The notes under the pieces are model-generated. The model did no database searches. It worked only from the letters and a program-made list of their open reading frames with translations, and had not been told where the DNA came from. From the NCBI GenBank assembly GCA_949152475.1, contig OX424568.1:6237667-6301666 (forward strand): 64,000 nt of DNA, in the 5' to 3' direction. Each line of letters starts with the position of its first letter. Positions within the stretch are counted from its first letter, which is position 1. A program made the position numbers and the translations under genes. Below are positions 1 to 10,700 of the stretch, piece after piece. This stretch comes from Terebella lapidaria (lineage: Eukaryota; Annelida; Polychaeta; Terebellida; Terebellidae).

Positions 1-159
1 TATCTTAACGTCATTTGCTGTTTACCAATTGACGGATGGACGTATACATATATATTTATTCATCACCACTCATTTGTATTTGCAGACACCTGTACATAGA
101 CCGGCACAGTTCAATAAACTATTTAAACAACCAACCATTGTTTATTGGCATCGGCGACA
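1..159 (+). repeat. 5' LTR, 3' end only (truncated by window)
   Basis: This is identical to the last 159 bp of the 3' LTR and ends in the same TCGGCGACA. It contains AATAAA near position 112, the probable polyadenylation signal. It is followed at once by the primer-binding site. Confidence 0.93.
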
Positions 160-161
160 TT

Positions 162-181
162 TGGCGCAGTCGGCAGGATTC
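162..181 (+). other. Primer-binding site (tRNA-Ser type)
   Basis: TGGCGCAGTCGGCAGGATTC starts two bases after the LTR end. Its complement ends in CCA and matches the 3' end of animal tRNA-Ser (AGA-type), where the T-loop runs TTCGAATCCTGCCGACT and is followed by the acceptor strand and CCA. Seen: the position and the TGG start. From memory: the tRNA match, which differs from the human tRNA I recall at one acceptor-stem base. Confidence 0.8.
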
Positions 182-2038
182 TTTCAATTTCGTCGACCGA
201 TGCCGCACGGACGTGCCTGCAGGTGAATGTAGCTGTGGTCGAGATCCAGGTGCCGTTATCAACGTCTCCTTTCACCACTTGACAGCTCGCCATTGCTTGT
301 CATCGAGTGTTTACGTTCGCGTTCATCCGACTGGAAGCTAGGGACAGTATCAATCCGCTGCCCGTAAGTGTGTTGTGTTCTCCACGCATCATTGCTTCCT
401 GTATAACCACCGTCGTCGCTGTACATAACCATTAACCACGCATCACCTCACCGAGTGAGTGCTGTTTCGCCGTGGACGAGTTGGACACGTCGCACACCTT
501 ATTCCGCATCGTTGGATCGCTATATCCTCACGCTCGTCATCATCCTCGCAACCTACGTGTCGGACGTCATCCCTGCTGACGGGGAACCGCGGCCTTGTCA
601 TCACAGAGAGACGCCCGGGACACAACAGACAACAGTATCGTCTTTGCGTAGGATCGACGGAGCTGTTCCACAGGTGTGTGTACTGCCAGCAATGTGTGTA
701 TATGCTTCAGACTGGTATTGATTTTTTACGCCTCAGTGAGGATTTTGACATTTACACTTGCTAGTGTTGTGAACAAGTTGTCAAATCGTTGCTTGACCTT
801 TTGATTGAGTTCATTGTTTCTTATTTACAAATTATAAACCATGGTATAATTTGTAGTATGTAATATTCTCCATTAGATATTTGTTTGTTCTAAATATCTG
901 GTAGTTTGTAAAGATATTCACAGTTCTTTACATCTCTGTTCATGCCGCTAATTGTACAGATTCGTGGGTAGAGTGTATGTGATTGCAGTATTGAACGATA
1001 CTGATTGGCTTTCTCTTTGAGAGATACTATATATATTTGTGAGTTCACATTCACAGTTTGTAATTTAATTCAAAGGAACCATATTACATTTTGTGCTAGG
1101 AATCTGCATTGTCTTCAGTGGTGAGTTGGAATTGATTTATTGTTAGGAATTAGTTAAGTAACAAGACTTTGTCTGTTAGTTGACTGTTCATTGCTCCTGT
1201 TCACCCATAGATCAAGCATATTCTTAGATAGGGTATATTAGTATAAGAGGGTCCTTGCTGTGGGGTATTGTAGATAGATAGTTCACTTAGTTAGTTTGGG
1301 TAGTTTGTAGTATTGTGTTGGGTGACTTGTGTTATTGTGCATGTGCATGCAGCTGCTTGTTTTTTTTTATAACATAACTTGATGTCTTGGTAGGATAAGT
1401 GCTTGCAAGTTGCATGATTAGGTGTTTACTTAAGGTGTCTATACTTAAGATACTCTGTTGTACTTGTAGTTAAGTAAGTTGGTTGCCAGATAATTTGTGA
1501 TTCTGTAATTAAGTTAGGTATATAGTTGTTATTTAAGTGGGTAATAACTTATATTTACACTTGTACTTAGGTAGTTGAAACAAATATTGTTTGTGTGTGT
1601 TAGTATTTTATTACAATATTGGTATTTGGTTATTAAGTTAGTAGAATTTGGGTATTATACCATCATTATAGTCTCATGTAGATTTCGTGTAGTTAGCCTG
1701 TTAACAAAAGTAAAACATATTAATAATTCAGTGATAGGGTAAATGTAATTACACCTATTCCCAAGTCACTTGAAATATTTGCTACCTGCTTATATATATG
1801 TTTGGTGGTGATACTTGGTGAAGTTTCTTTTGTGCGTGTCCTTTGAGTTGTAGCTCGAGTACATATGTAGTTCGGACTCACCCTCCCAATCATTGTTTTA
1901 CTGCATCATTTAATGTCAGGGTTTCTTTTTGTGTTTTTTTACCACATCATCTACTTTCAGCTTTTTGTTTAGGTACTTTCAGGTCTTTATTTCTAGGACA
2001 CTTGGTTCTTTGCACCTGGGCGGTTGCTGTCATACAGC
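182..2038 (+). other. Long untranslated leader of the retrotransposon
   Basis: About 1.86 kb lies between the primer site and the gag ATG. The first 600 bp are of mixed composition with short overlapping open frames (443-764) that resemble nothing I know. From about 780 the stretch is T/A-rich, with recurring TTAGT, AAGTTAG and TAGTTTG words. It probably holds packaging, dimerisation or translation-control signals, but this is inference only. Confidence 0.6.
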
Positions 2039-3022
2039 ATGTCTCAGGAGGACCAGAATCCCGGGGCAGGCCCGGATGACTTAGTTACAACTTTGAGGAA
2101 CTTGTCTCCGACAACAAGACGCAGGACTTTAGCTCAGCTGGATATCCAGGACCGGATCGTCGTGGAAACTCAATCCCATGCTCCCAGCCGGAAGCTCAGG
2201 CTCTTCTCTGGTAAGACCCCTATCCCTTCCGGTGAAGTGGATTATGATACTTGGCGGTTGCTGGTTCGGCAGTTGGAGGAAGACGGCACTTATTCCGATG
2301 CCGAGAAGAGAAGGTATCTTTTCCAAAACCTTCTCCGCCCAGCACTTGACACAGTTAAATCTGTATCTGGGTCTTTGTCCGATATCCTGAAGATTCTCGA
2401 CAATGTGTACGGAACTGTCATTGATGGGACGGAACTTCTTATCAGATTTCACAACACCTATCAAGCTGACAAGGAGTGTGCTTCTGCATACCTTCAACGC
2501 ATTTACTTGTCGGTTATGGAGGCAGCAGATAATGGAGGTTGTCGTGTCGCTGATGTTCCTGGTTTGCTGTTGAAGCAGTTTGTTCGAGGTTCTAGTGAAG
2601 AATCGCTGATTGTCAAGTTGAAGCTAGAAGAGAAGATTGATGATCCTCCCCCCTTTGCCGACCTTCTACTTTCCCTGCGTAAGGAGGAGAGCAAGATGAC
2701 GGAGAAGCGGCTTAGGCTTAGGTCTGCTGGTCGATCCGGACTTGGGGAACCGGAGCTTGTTTCTAAGTTGGAGGCTAAGATCACTCAACTGGAAGCTCAG
2801 GTTCAGAACATGGCTGCTAGTCCAAATCCCCCATTGTCGTCAAGTGATCCGTCTACTTCTAGGAAATTTGCAGGACAGAGGCCTTCTAGCTCGAAGCGTC
2901 CTGGGGTATTTTGTTATCGTTGTGGCCAGGATGGACATCGTATCAGCACTTGTAAGAACTCCAAGAACCCAGGTCTTGTGCAGGAGAAATTGGAGGAAAG
3001 GTTTCGCTCGGGAAACGAGTAG
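2039..3022 (+). CDS. gag: Gag polyprotein with CCHC zinc knuckle
   Basis: This is the structural capsid/nucleocapsid protein of the element, 327 residues from the ATG at 2039 (context CAGCATGT). An in-frame ATG at 2024 is a poorer start. Residues about 50-240 form a helical Gag domain whose opening (LRLFSGKTPIPSGEVDYDTW) resembles the capsid-derived PNMA family of vertebrates. Residues 292-305 are a retroviral zinc knuckle, C-x2-C-x4-H-x4-C. A predicted coiled coil precedes a Ser/Pro-rich linker. The frame overlaps pol, and a -1 slippery site lies two codons before its TAG stop. Confidence 0.93.
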   Translation: MSQEDQNPGAGPDDLVTTLRNLSPTTRRRTLAQLDIQDRIVVETQSHAPSRKLRLFSGKTPIPSGEVDYDTWRLLVRQLEEDGTYSDAEKRRYLFQNLLRPALDTVKSVSGSLSDILKILDNVYGTVIDGTELLIRFHNTYQADKECASAYLQRIYLSVMEAADNGGCRVADVPGLLLKQFVRGSSEESLIVKLKLEEKIDDPPPFADLLLSLRKEESKMTEKRLRLRSAGRSGLGEPELVSKLEAKITQLEAQVQNMAASPNPPLSSSDPSTSRKFAGQRPSSSKRPGVFCYRCGQDGHRISTCKNSKNPGLVQEKLEERFRSGNE

Positions 3023-3052
3023 GGATATCTGGTTCAGGATCTTCGGATATCC
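3010..3052 (+). promoter_or_regulatory. -1 ribosomal frameshift signal (slippery heptamer plus hairpin)
   Basis: G GGA AAC at 3010-3016, read in the gag frame, is a canonical X XXY YYZ heptamer. Six bases later GGATATC (3023-3029) can pair with GATATCC (3046-3052), with wobble extension inwards. Spacing, frame direction (pol is -1 to gag) and position just before the gag stop all agree with programmed frameshifting. Confidence 0.85.
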
Positions 3053-6000
3053 GAGTGTGTCAAAACGGTCCTGTGTTACCAAGCCTGGTCGGTCATACTA
3101 ATGAATGTAAGGTGAAAGTGGATGAGATTCCTTGTCGTAGCTTGTTGGATACGGGTTCCATGGTATCCACAGTTGCAAAATCCTTCTTGAAGTCACACTT
3201 TCCAGCGTTGCCTGTGTATCCTCTCTCTGATTTGTTGGTGATCAAAGGTCCATTGGATGATAAGCTTCCATATGATGGCTTTGTTGAATTGGAGTTGACC
3301 TTTCCAGTAGGGGACAGGGATTTACAGGTTGGAGTCTTCCCAATTCTTGTGTCACCGGACACACCCTACAATGTGAATGTCCCAGTTCTTATCGGAACAA
3401 ATGTGTTGCAACGTCTCTTTGATTTGGTGGACAGTTATGAGATTCAGTCGGGAAATACGCTCGACCCATGCATTCGACTTGCGCTTCAGGCTTTGGATTT
3501 ACGGAAGCGACATCTAGACAAGAGTGATGGTGTCTATGGCTTACTCCGTTGTGAGGAGCCAGTTCTGCTCAAGCCTCAGGAAGTCACTGTTGTTCGTGCT
3601 CATGCTCAGATAGCTATTCCCATTCCCCGGGCTCTTGCTTTGGTTCAGGATCATGTGCGAGATCCCAAAGGTACATCAGAGGTAGCTGTTACCCCAGGTT
3701 TGGTCCGGTTGTCAGAAAAGGAGTTGGTGTCGGTTGAGATGGCAAATCTCACAGCTAAGGACATCCATCTGATGGCCAATTCGGTGATTGGTGAGGTTTG
3801 TGAGGTCCAGTTGGCGAATCCTGAGTCCTTGTCTGATGTGGAAATGAAGGCGTTCTTGGAGCAGTTCAAGTTGGAAGGGTTGGAATCTGTGGTGTCTACG
3901 GATGATCTCACTAAATTGAAGAAGCTCCTTTTGGAACAGAAAATGGTATTTGCCCAGTCTTCGAATGACTTGGGTTGCACTTCTTTGTTCAGGCATCGTA
4001 TCCGTCTTAGTGATGATACTCCATTTAAGGACCGTTCCAGGCGGATTCCACCTGGTTTGTACGAGGAGGTTAGGGAACATCTGTGTGATATGATAGAGTC
4101 TGGAGTGATCCGGGAGTCATGTAGTCCCTATTCTTCGAATGTAGTCTTGGTCCGGAAAAAGGATGGGTCTCTTCGTCTATGCATCGATTATCGTCGCTTG
4201 AATAAACTCACTGTGAGAGATGCATATGCCTTGCCCAGGATTGAGGATACTTTAGATGCACTCAATGGTTCGTGCTGGTTTTCCCTGATGGACCTTAAAA
4301 GTGGGTACTGGCAGGTGGAACTCGAAGAGGAAGATAAACCCAAAACTGCTTTTAGTGCAGGCAACCTTGGTTTTTATGAGTTCAACCGTCTTCCTTTTGG
4401 CCTCACAAATAGCCCAGCCACGTTCCAGAGGTTAATGCAGCATGTCATTGGTGATTTGCATCTCAAGTCTTGCCTCGTTTATCTGGACGACGTTATCGTG
4501 TTTTCGAAGACCATTGAAGAACATCTTCCCAGACTACAGGAGGTTCTCGCTAGATTGCAGGCGGCTGGTCTCAAACTCAAGCCGAGTAAATGTAGGTTTT
4601 TGCAGCAGAAGTTGACATATCTCGGACATGTTGTCTCTCGGGATGGTATCGAGTGTAATCCAGAGGGTATTGAGGAGTTGTTGTCATGGAAGGTCCCCAC
4701 GTGTGTGAAGGAACTTCAGAAATTCTTGGGCTTGGCCGGCTATTTCAGACGGTATGTCAAGAATTTCGCTCGGATTGCACGTCCCCTGCACTACCTAACT
4801 GGTAGCACTAAAGGTAAGGATGGTCGGCGTATCGCCGTTCCGTGGTTGTGGTCTCAGGAGCAGCAGTCAGCCTTTGATATGTTGAAACAGGCTCTCACTA
4901 GTCCTCCTATACTGGCATATCCAGATTATTCCAAACCCTTCATACTCCGGGTAGATGCCAGCTATGAGGGCCTCGGGGCTGTTCTTTGTCAAGATCAGGA
5001 GGGTGTCACCCGTGTTATCGCCTATGCTAGCAGAGGGTTGAAGAGATCCGAATTGAACTACTCATCGAACAAGTTGGAGTTTTTGTGTTTGTACTGGGCA
5101 GTAACCAAGAAATTCCATGATTACCTTTATGGTAATAAATTTTTGGTTACAACGGATAACAATCCGCTCACATATGTCATGACCACTGCTAAGTTGGACG
5201 CAGTTGGGCACCGTTGGATGGCTGAGTTGTCCACTTATGATTTCGAGCTGGCTTATAAACCAGGGAGGTGTAATGTGGATGCCGATGTTTTGTCCAGGAA
5301 ACCCAGGGGTCCTCGGGGTATGTCGTCTGCACAAGTATCTGAGGTGTGTCGTTCATTGGAGGATGCTCGGGCTGAAGATTTCCATGGCTTTGTGCACAGT
5401 CTGGTCACAGATTCGTCTGGCGAAGTGGCTGCTAAGGTGGTTTGTCCTGGGGTGTCCAATTTACCTTCTTTGGACGTTGATTGGCAACAGGAACAGTTGA
5501 AGGATCCAGTCGTAGGTCAGATCCTGAAGTGGAAGCTGGATGGTCGTAAACCTGTGTCTGCTAATCTTTCTCCAGATCTTCGCCTGTACTTGCGATTTTG
5601 GGAGAAATTGGTGATTGTTGGGTCAGTGCTGTACCACCGATCCAAGGACTGTGATCAACTTGTATTACCATCTTCCTGGAGAAAAGAGGCTTTTCGTCTT
5701 CTGCATGACGAGATGGGTCATCTGGGCAGAGATCGGACTGTTGCATTCTTTCGTAGTAGGTTCTACTGGCCTGGTATGGTGAAATTTGTGGAGAAAAGTG
5801 TCAAGAATTGTGATCGTTGTCTTCGGACTAAGGCACCAAACCTTCCGGATAGGGCTCCGTTGAAGAGTATCCTGTCCACCCAGCCAATGGAATTGGTTTG
5901 TGTTGACTTTCTTGGTTTGGAAACATCGAAAGGAGGATATGATAACATCATGGTTGTCACGGATCACTTCACGAAATTCGCGCAAGCATATCCCACTAGA

Positions 6001-7191
6001 AATCAGACAGCTGTAACCACAGCGAGGATTTTGTTCGACGATTTCTTCGTGCACTATGGGTTGCCCAAGTACATTCTCAGCGACCAAGGTCGTAACTTTG
6101 AGAGCAGGGTGATTCATCAGTTGTGTTCGCTGACAGGGGTGAAGAAGATAAGGACAACTCCCTACCACCCTATGTGTAACGGGATAACGGAGCGAATGAA
6201 TCGCACCCTCTTGACAATGATGCGTACCTTGTCACAGGAGCACAAGGCTGATTGGAAGTCGTTCCTCCCTAAACTGGTTCACGCCTACAATTCTTCAAGG
6301 CATGACACAACTGGGTTCTCTCCTCATTACCTCATGTTTGGTCGTGAACCCAGGTTACCGGTCGATGTGTTGTTTGGTTTGGGCAATTCCGGTACATCCA
6401 GTTCTGGTACAGATCCCGTTCCGGTGGACGAGTCTTTATTTGTTTCGAAGCTCCGCAAGCAGCTCGAATATGCCTATGCGTTGGCATCTGCTAATATGTC
6501 TTCTGCTTCTCAGAAGAATAAGCATCGGTATGACCTCAAGGCTCGAGGTTCTGTTCCGGAAATTGGGGATCGTGTGCTCCTGAGGAGCGTTGGTGTCCGT
6601 GGCAAACATAAGTTGGCAGATCGCTGGGAGCCGGGTGTTTATATTGTTGTCGATCAGCCTGACCCCACTCTCCCTGTTTATTCCATTCAGAAGGAGAACT
6701 CTCGTGGGAGGATCCGGACAGTCCATCGCAACCTCATTCTACCCCTTGAGGCTCCAAAAGTGACCAGGCAGGTGGATTTGCAAAGTTCGGGTAGCGAGTC
6801 ATGTGTCCCATTGGTGTCCGTTGTGCCTGCTAATCACCCTCTTCCTTCATCTCATTCTACACCCCATTCATCAGGAAAAGCAACAACAGTCGAAACTAGT
6901 GAATCGACTTCTGAAGCGGCTAGTTCATCAGTGTCGAATAGCTCGGCTTCTGAGTCTGATCTGGATCAGAGTTCTGAATCTGATCATGCTGAGGTCCCGC
7001 CCCTCCGTAGGGGTACCAGGGTTCGTCGTCCCCCTTCGTGGATTCGGAGTGGTGATTTTCATACGTTTTCTCAACGTTGTCATCAATCTGGTGCGACTGT
7101 TAGTAAGTTCGACTTACTGGTGAAATTGTACATATCATTCCTGGATCATCATTGTCGTTTGTTCAAACAGCTCCTTTCTATTGCTTCATGA
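3010..7191 (+). CDS. pol: Pol polyprotein: protease, RT, RNase H, integrase
   Basis: The -1 frame relative to gag is open from 2956 to the stop at 7189-7191. No convincing ATG of its own is present, so it is probably made as a Gag-Pol fusion by frameshifting at 3010. Numbering codons from 3055, the aspartic protease signature LLDTGS is at 30-35. Reverse transcriptase follows with LMDLKSGYWQVEL and the catalytic YLDDV near 476-480. RNase H begins near 630 (LRVDASYEGLGAVL). The integrase zinc finger HHCC starts at H884. The integrase core shows VDFLG, DQGRNFE and an E 35 residues later (DD35E). A GPY/F-like module follows near 1150-1220, then a Ser-rich tail. All catalytic residues are present. 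Confidence 0.95.
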   Translation, partial: GKRVGISGSGSSDIRVCQNGPVLPSLVGHTNECKVKVDEIPCRSLLDTGSMVSTVAKSFLKSHFPALPVYPLSDLLVIKGPLDDKLPYDGFVELELTFPVGDRDLQVGVFPILVSPDTPYNVNVPVLIGTNVLQRLFDLVDSYEIQSGNTLDPCIRLALQALDLRKRHLDKSDGVYGLLRCEEPVLLKPQEVTVVRAHAQIAIPIPRALALVQDHVRDPKGTSEVAVTPGLVRLSEKELVSVEMANLTAKDIHLMANSVIGEVCEVQLANPESLSDVEMKAFLEQFKLEGLESVVSTDDLTKLKKLLLEQKMVFAQSSNDLGCTSLFRHRIRLSDDTPFKDRSRRIPPGLYEEVREHLCDMIESGVIRESCSPYSSNVVLVRKKDGSLRLCIDYRRLNKLTVRDAYALPRIEDTLDALNGSCWFSLMDLKSGYWQVELEEEDKPKTAFSAGNLGFYEFNRLPFGLTNSPATFQRLMQHVIGDLHLKSCLVYLDDVIVFSKTIEEHLPRLQEVLARLQAAGLKLKPSKCRFLQQKLTYLGHVVSRDGIECNPEGIEELLSWKVPTCVKELQKFLGLAGYFRRYVKNFARIARPLHYLTGSTKGKDGRRIAVPWLWSQEQQSAFDMLKQALTSPPILAYPDYSKPFILRVDASYEGLGAVLCQDQEGVTRVIAYASRGLKRSELNYSSNKLEFLCLYWAVTKKFHDYLYGNKFLVTTDNNPLTYVMTTAKLDAVGHRWMAELSTYDFELAYKPGRCNVDADVLSRKPRGPRGMSSAQVSEVCRSLEDARAEDFHGFVHSLVTDSSGEVAAKVVCPGVSNLPSLDVDWQQEQLKDPVVGQILKWKLDGRKPVSANLSPDLRLYLRFWEKLVIVGSVLYHRSKDCDQLVLPSSWRKEAFRLLHDEMGHLGRDRTVAFFRSRFYWPGMVKFVEKSVKNCDRCLRTKAPNLPDRAPLKSILSTQPMELVCVDFLGLETSKGGYDNIMVVTDHFTKFAQAYPTRNQTAVTTARILFDDFFVHYGLPKYILSDQGRNFESRVIHQLCSLTGVKKIRTTPYHPMCNGITERMNRTLLTMMRTLSQEHKADWKSFLPKLVHAYNSSRHDTTGFSPHYLMFGREPRLPVDVLFGLGNSGTSSSGTDPVPVDESLFVSKLRKQLEYAYALASANMSSASQKNKHRYDLKARGSVPEIGDRVLLRSVGVRGKHKLADRWEPGVYIVVDQPDPTLPVYSIQKENSRGRIRTVHRNLILPLEAPKVTRQVDLQSSGSESCVPLVSVVPANHPLPSSHSTPHSSGKATTVETSESTSEAASSSVSNSSASESDLDQSSESDHAEVPPLRRGTRVRRPPSWIRSGDFHTFSQRCHQSGATVSKFDLLVKLYISFLDHHCRLFKQLLSIAS

Positions 7192-7227
7192 AATGTCAGG
7201 AGACATTTCTTCTTTAATAGGGAGGTA
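7192..7227 (+). other. Polypurine tract region before 3' LTR
   Basis: After the pol stop, TAATAGGGAGGTA directly precedes the LTR's TGTAGCCGA. The purine run AGGGAGG is the expected plus-strand primer. Confidence 0.7.
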
Positions 7228-7780
7228 TGTAGCCGAGGGCTATTTTACAGCATCTATATGTATATATCTTTACAGGTTGATTCTACAGTCCGCAATTACA
7301 TAGTAGTTCCCGCCAGTCTAATAATCCCCTTTGTTGGCTGTTGCCTCGTTTCAATAAGTGTTTGCCGTATAAAAGTAACTTCGCGCCATTTCCATTCGTC
7401 ATTTGCTGTTTACCAATTGACGGATGGACGTATACATATATATTTATTCATCACCACTCATTTGTATTTGCAGGTTAGTAAATCAGTTTGGTAATAAGAT
7501 CATTGGTGTGATCACATTTATGATAGATCACTATATTACTGAACAGGTCATTCTCTTTAGGTTAGATATATTTCTCAAGTACTTGGTGTTATGTAATAGT
7601 GCCATCCGTCTCTTTTAAGTTTATCTTAACGTCATTTGCTGTTTACCAATTGACGGATGGACGTATACATATATATTTATTCATCACCACTCATTTGTAT
7701 TTGCAGACACCTGTACATAGACCGGCACAGTTCAATAAACTATTTAAACAACCAACCATTGTTTATTGGCATCGGCGACA
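7228..7780 (+). repeat. 3' LTR (553 bp)
   Basis: It starts TGTAGCCGA and ends TCGGCGACA, an inverted pair with one mismatch, as expected for LTR termini (TG...CA). It carries a TATA box at 7368-7375 and AATAAA before the end. A 77-bp segment occurs twice inside it (7397-7473 and 7630-7706). The stretch after the first copy starts GTTAGT and ends TTTGCAG, so it looks intron-like. Confidence 0.92.
7368..7375 (+). promoter_or_regulatory. LTR TATA box
   Basis: TATAAAAG sits 140 bp into the LTR. Transcription would begin some 25-30 bases downstream, near the first 77-bp repeat copy. Confidence 0.65.
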
Positions 7781-10700
7781 CGATCAATGTACAAGTCAAT
7801 ATGTACATGTACATGTTGTAAATAAATCCCCCCGACACAATAGCATTAATTGTCTCTGGGACTTTAATCCTGCTGAACTTCCTACCTTAACAATTTGAAT
7901 CCCAAATTCAACTACATCAATTGTAAAATGATCGCTTTGTTAATGATGTTGATTGGCATGGTTATTCCTCAGTCATGACCCAGAGAGGCATGAACGTACA
8001 GCAACATGGTCATCCTAAGAAAAGTGTTTCATTTTGTGATCAGGTATGCAGCTAGGTGTACAATGGTTTGTGTCTATGACTGTTGTGACAAAAACACTCA
8101 TGAGATTACAGCACGCAGGTATTGTTCTGTCATTGGCCTTTGTACAGTAAGTTGTCACGGTTGCCAGCTAATCGCTGTAAGTGTAAATCTTAATTGTCCC
8201 CAATAACTGACAGCCACTGAATGGGATAATACATACTACAGCATACAATACAGGGCAGTTTATCTTACAATTGAATGTATATGACATCTATAGCTGTGAC
8301 AGACAAGCTGCCTGTACATACACGTGTGCCCATTGTAGCCACCCCCAGTAAATACTGGTCACTATGACACTGCTGTAGCAATTAATACATGTATCACTAA
8401 TTAAAGCATGCAGCTGCTAATACTTTCAGCAGAAGCACATGTGTGGGTGGGCGAGACAATAAGACACCTCCATATGGTCACTGACCCCAACATTTGTAGC
8501 GTCTTTATGTTCTCAAGGTGGGGGTGGGGGATCAGATAGGAAGGGGGGTCGGTTGGTGAGGGGGGGGGGGGGTGAGGGGGGGGGGGTTACCTCGCAGGTG
8601 CTATCGAGTTTAACTACACAAACCTAATTTTCTCAAAATAACCATGGTAATCAATTTAAGATGCAGTAACTTCTTATATTTTGGGCATCTGATACATGTA
8701 TGTGAACATTGCATTATTTAATACAATTAATATTTAATACATGTAGTATACATGTAATATGTATTATCACAATTATTCAATTCACATGGATTTTTTCATC
8801 ATTCCCAAACTATTTACCTGAAATTCACATACTAGTACATGATGGAGTGTTACTTGTTGAAGGAGGAATGAACATGCATGCACACAATACTTCTTCACTC
8901 CTGCATGTGCTTGGTATTATTTAAATTACCAGGATAATTTGGACAGTCTCACGCTAATAATGATTACATAAACACTACATGTATGTTAATTATCAAAGTA
9001 TGATCCCGATATGGCCATATGCTAGATATGTGAATAATTTGAACTTACACATATTGAAAGCTCAACACTGAAATGTACACGGGCGAAAAACATAGTGAAA
9101 CAGCATGATGTAGAGCATATATTCATTATATACAACAAGTACAATGTATGTGGAGTCATAAAACCCTGGAAAAAAACTGTTTATATCGTTTATATGAATA
9201 AATTGTCATCTCGATAATATTGAAATTTTATCTGCAGTCAATTTGGTAGTTCATAGTGGAGTTCTGAGATAAGCATGATAAGCGTGCGAGATGAGTTTTC
9301 TCTCTTCAGGGCCAGGTCATAAATATCCACTGGTGAAACTCTAGTAAATTTCTTGACGAGCCCCCTCCGTGCTCCATTTCCACACGGAAACGTACCAAAA
9401 ATTACTATATATTTTGGCAGGGTTTGCGTTCATTTATCTGGCCAAAAGGAAAGCTTAGCTCTGTGTACTCTCTATACAAATAAAGATATATAGATAACAT
9501 CACATGAAATTACTTCAATATGAGTTGAAAGCGATTAATAGATGATGAATCACAGAACAAAGTTCAGGAGATGCATAGTTTGCAAACAAAAGAAATTGTC
9601 TATAAATTGAATGCATATGTAATATCAAATAGCTGTACTACATATTTCAAGCCAGTACAATTTACATTTACATACGCTTTATTGATTTAAACGGCTAGTC
9701 TCAACAACAATATTCATTAGTCAGATCACTATGATGTTCCATCCAGATTTAGAATTAGAACAATGAACGCTATCTGATATTTGGGCCACATTAACACTAT
9801 TCACAGTCAATTCGCACTGCAAGCTGGATGAATGTCGGAGAGTACAAATTTCCAACAATATACACTGGTTCATGTAACCTGATTCTTGATAACCATCACT
9901 GCTGTGTTCTGTACTCAGCTACACGTATTGTCTAAAAATCACATGATCCTGACATACCATTAACATAACATCTGCACAATTATCATGATTATAGTTTGCA
10001 GTCCAGAATACAATGTAGATCTTGTCTTAGTATTTAATATTCATGATATTACATGTATGATTGTGAAATGTTGACTCAGTCATTAGACCTCAGAATTATG
10101 TGTATGCGGAATATAAAATACACAGTATTAGGAATGTTTTATGGTACCATCATTACACATGAAATTCACATTTATGACAAATATTTGCAGTGCTAGTGCA
10201 CATTTATAACCCATATTTGCAATGCTAACTAGTGCTTTATGATCGATAAACATGATAAAACAAACCTCAAACATATCTAGCTTCGAATGGTGTTATCCAA
10301 AAGATGAAAACTTAGGTTTCTTACATGTAACATTTTAATCATTATTACACATAACTTTTGTGATGCACGTCCTTTCATCAACATGTAGTTTGCAATGAAT
10401 AATTGTGTTCATCAACTAAACATACTTTGTAATCAGTCACTGTTCACTTTGTAATAAGCACCTGTTGTTTTGCATGTGGTGCTTGCTGACTGTCAATCTA
10501 ACACCCAGGTACCTTGACGCACTGCTGAAGCATACCGACTCAAGCCTCCAAGCGCAAGCGTTTATCAGTAATTTTTAAATCAAACAAATAAGTGGGCCTG
10601 TGTCAATAAATTAAGGATAATCTGTACATAGTTGGGATGTACTTCACGGTAATCATTGGTCCACAGAATTAGCGAGCAATCCTGAGAGTGGTCTTCAATT

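Larger units (their letters stand above)
1..7780 (+). mobile_element. Ty3/mdg4 (Gypsy) LTR retrotransposon, near complete
   Basis: The element reads 5' LTR (only its last 159 bp are inside the window), primer-binding site, long leader, gag, pol and full 3' LTR. The domain order protease, reverse transcriptase, RNase H, integrase defines the Ty3/mdg4 superfamily. Positions 1-159 match 7622-7780 base for base, and both coding frames are open, so the insertion is young and possibly competent. There is no envelope-like frame after integrase. The target duplication cannot be checked because the 5' end lies outside the window. Confidence 0.95.

Noticed and set aside
29-764. Short overlapping frames in the 5' LTR and leader
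   Set aside because: Several recur in the 3' LTR because of the repeat; none resembles a protein.
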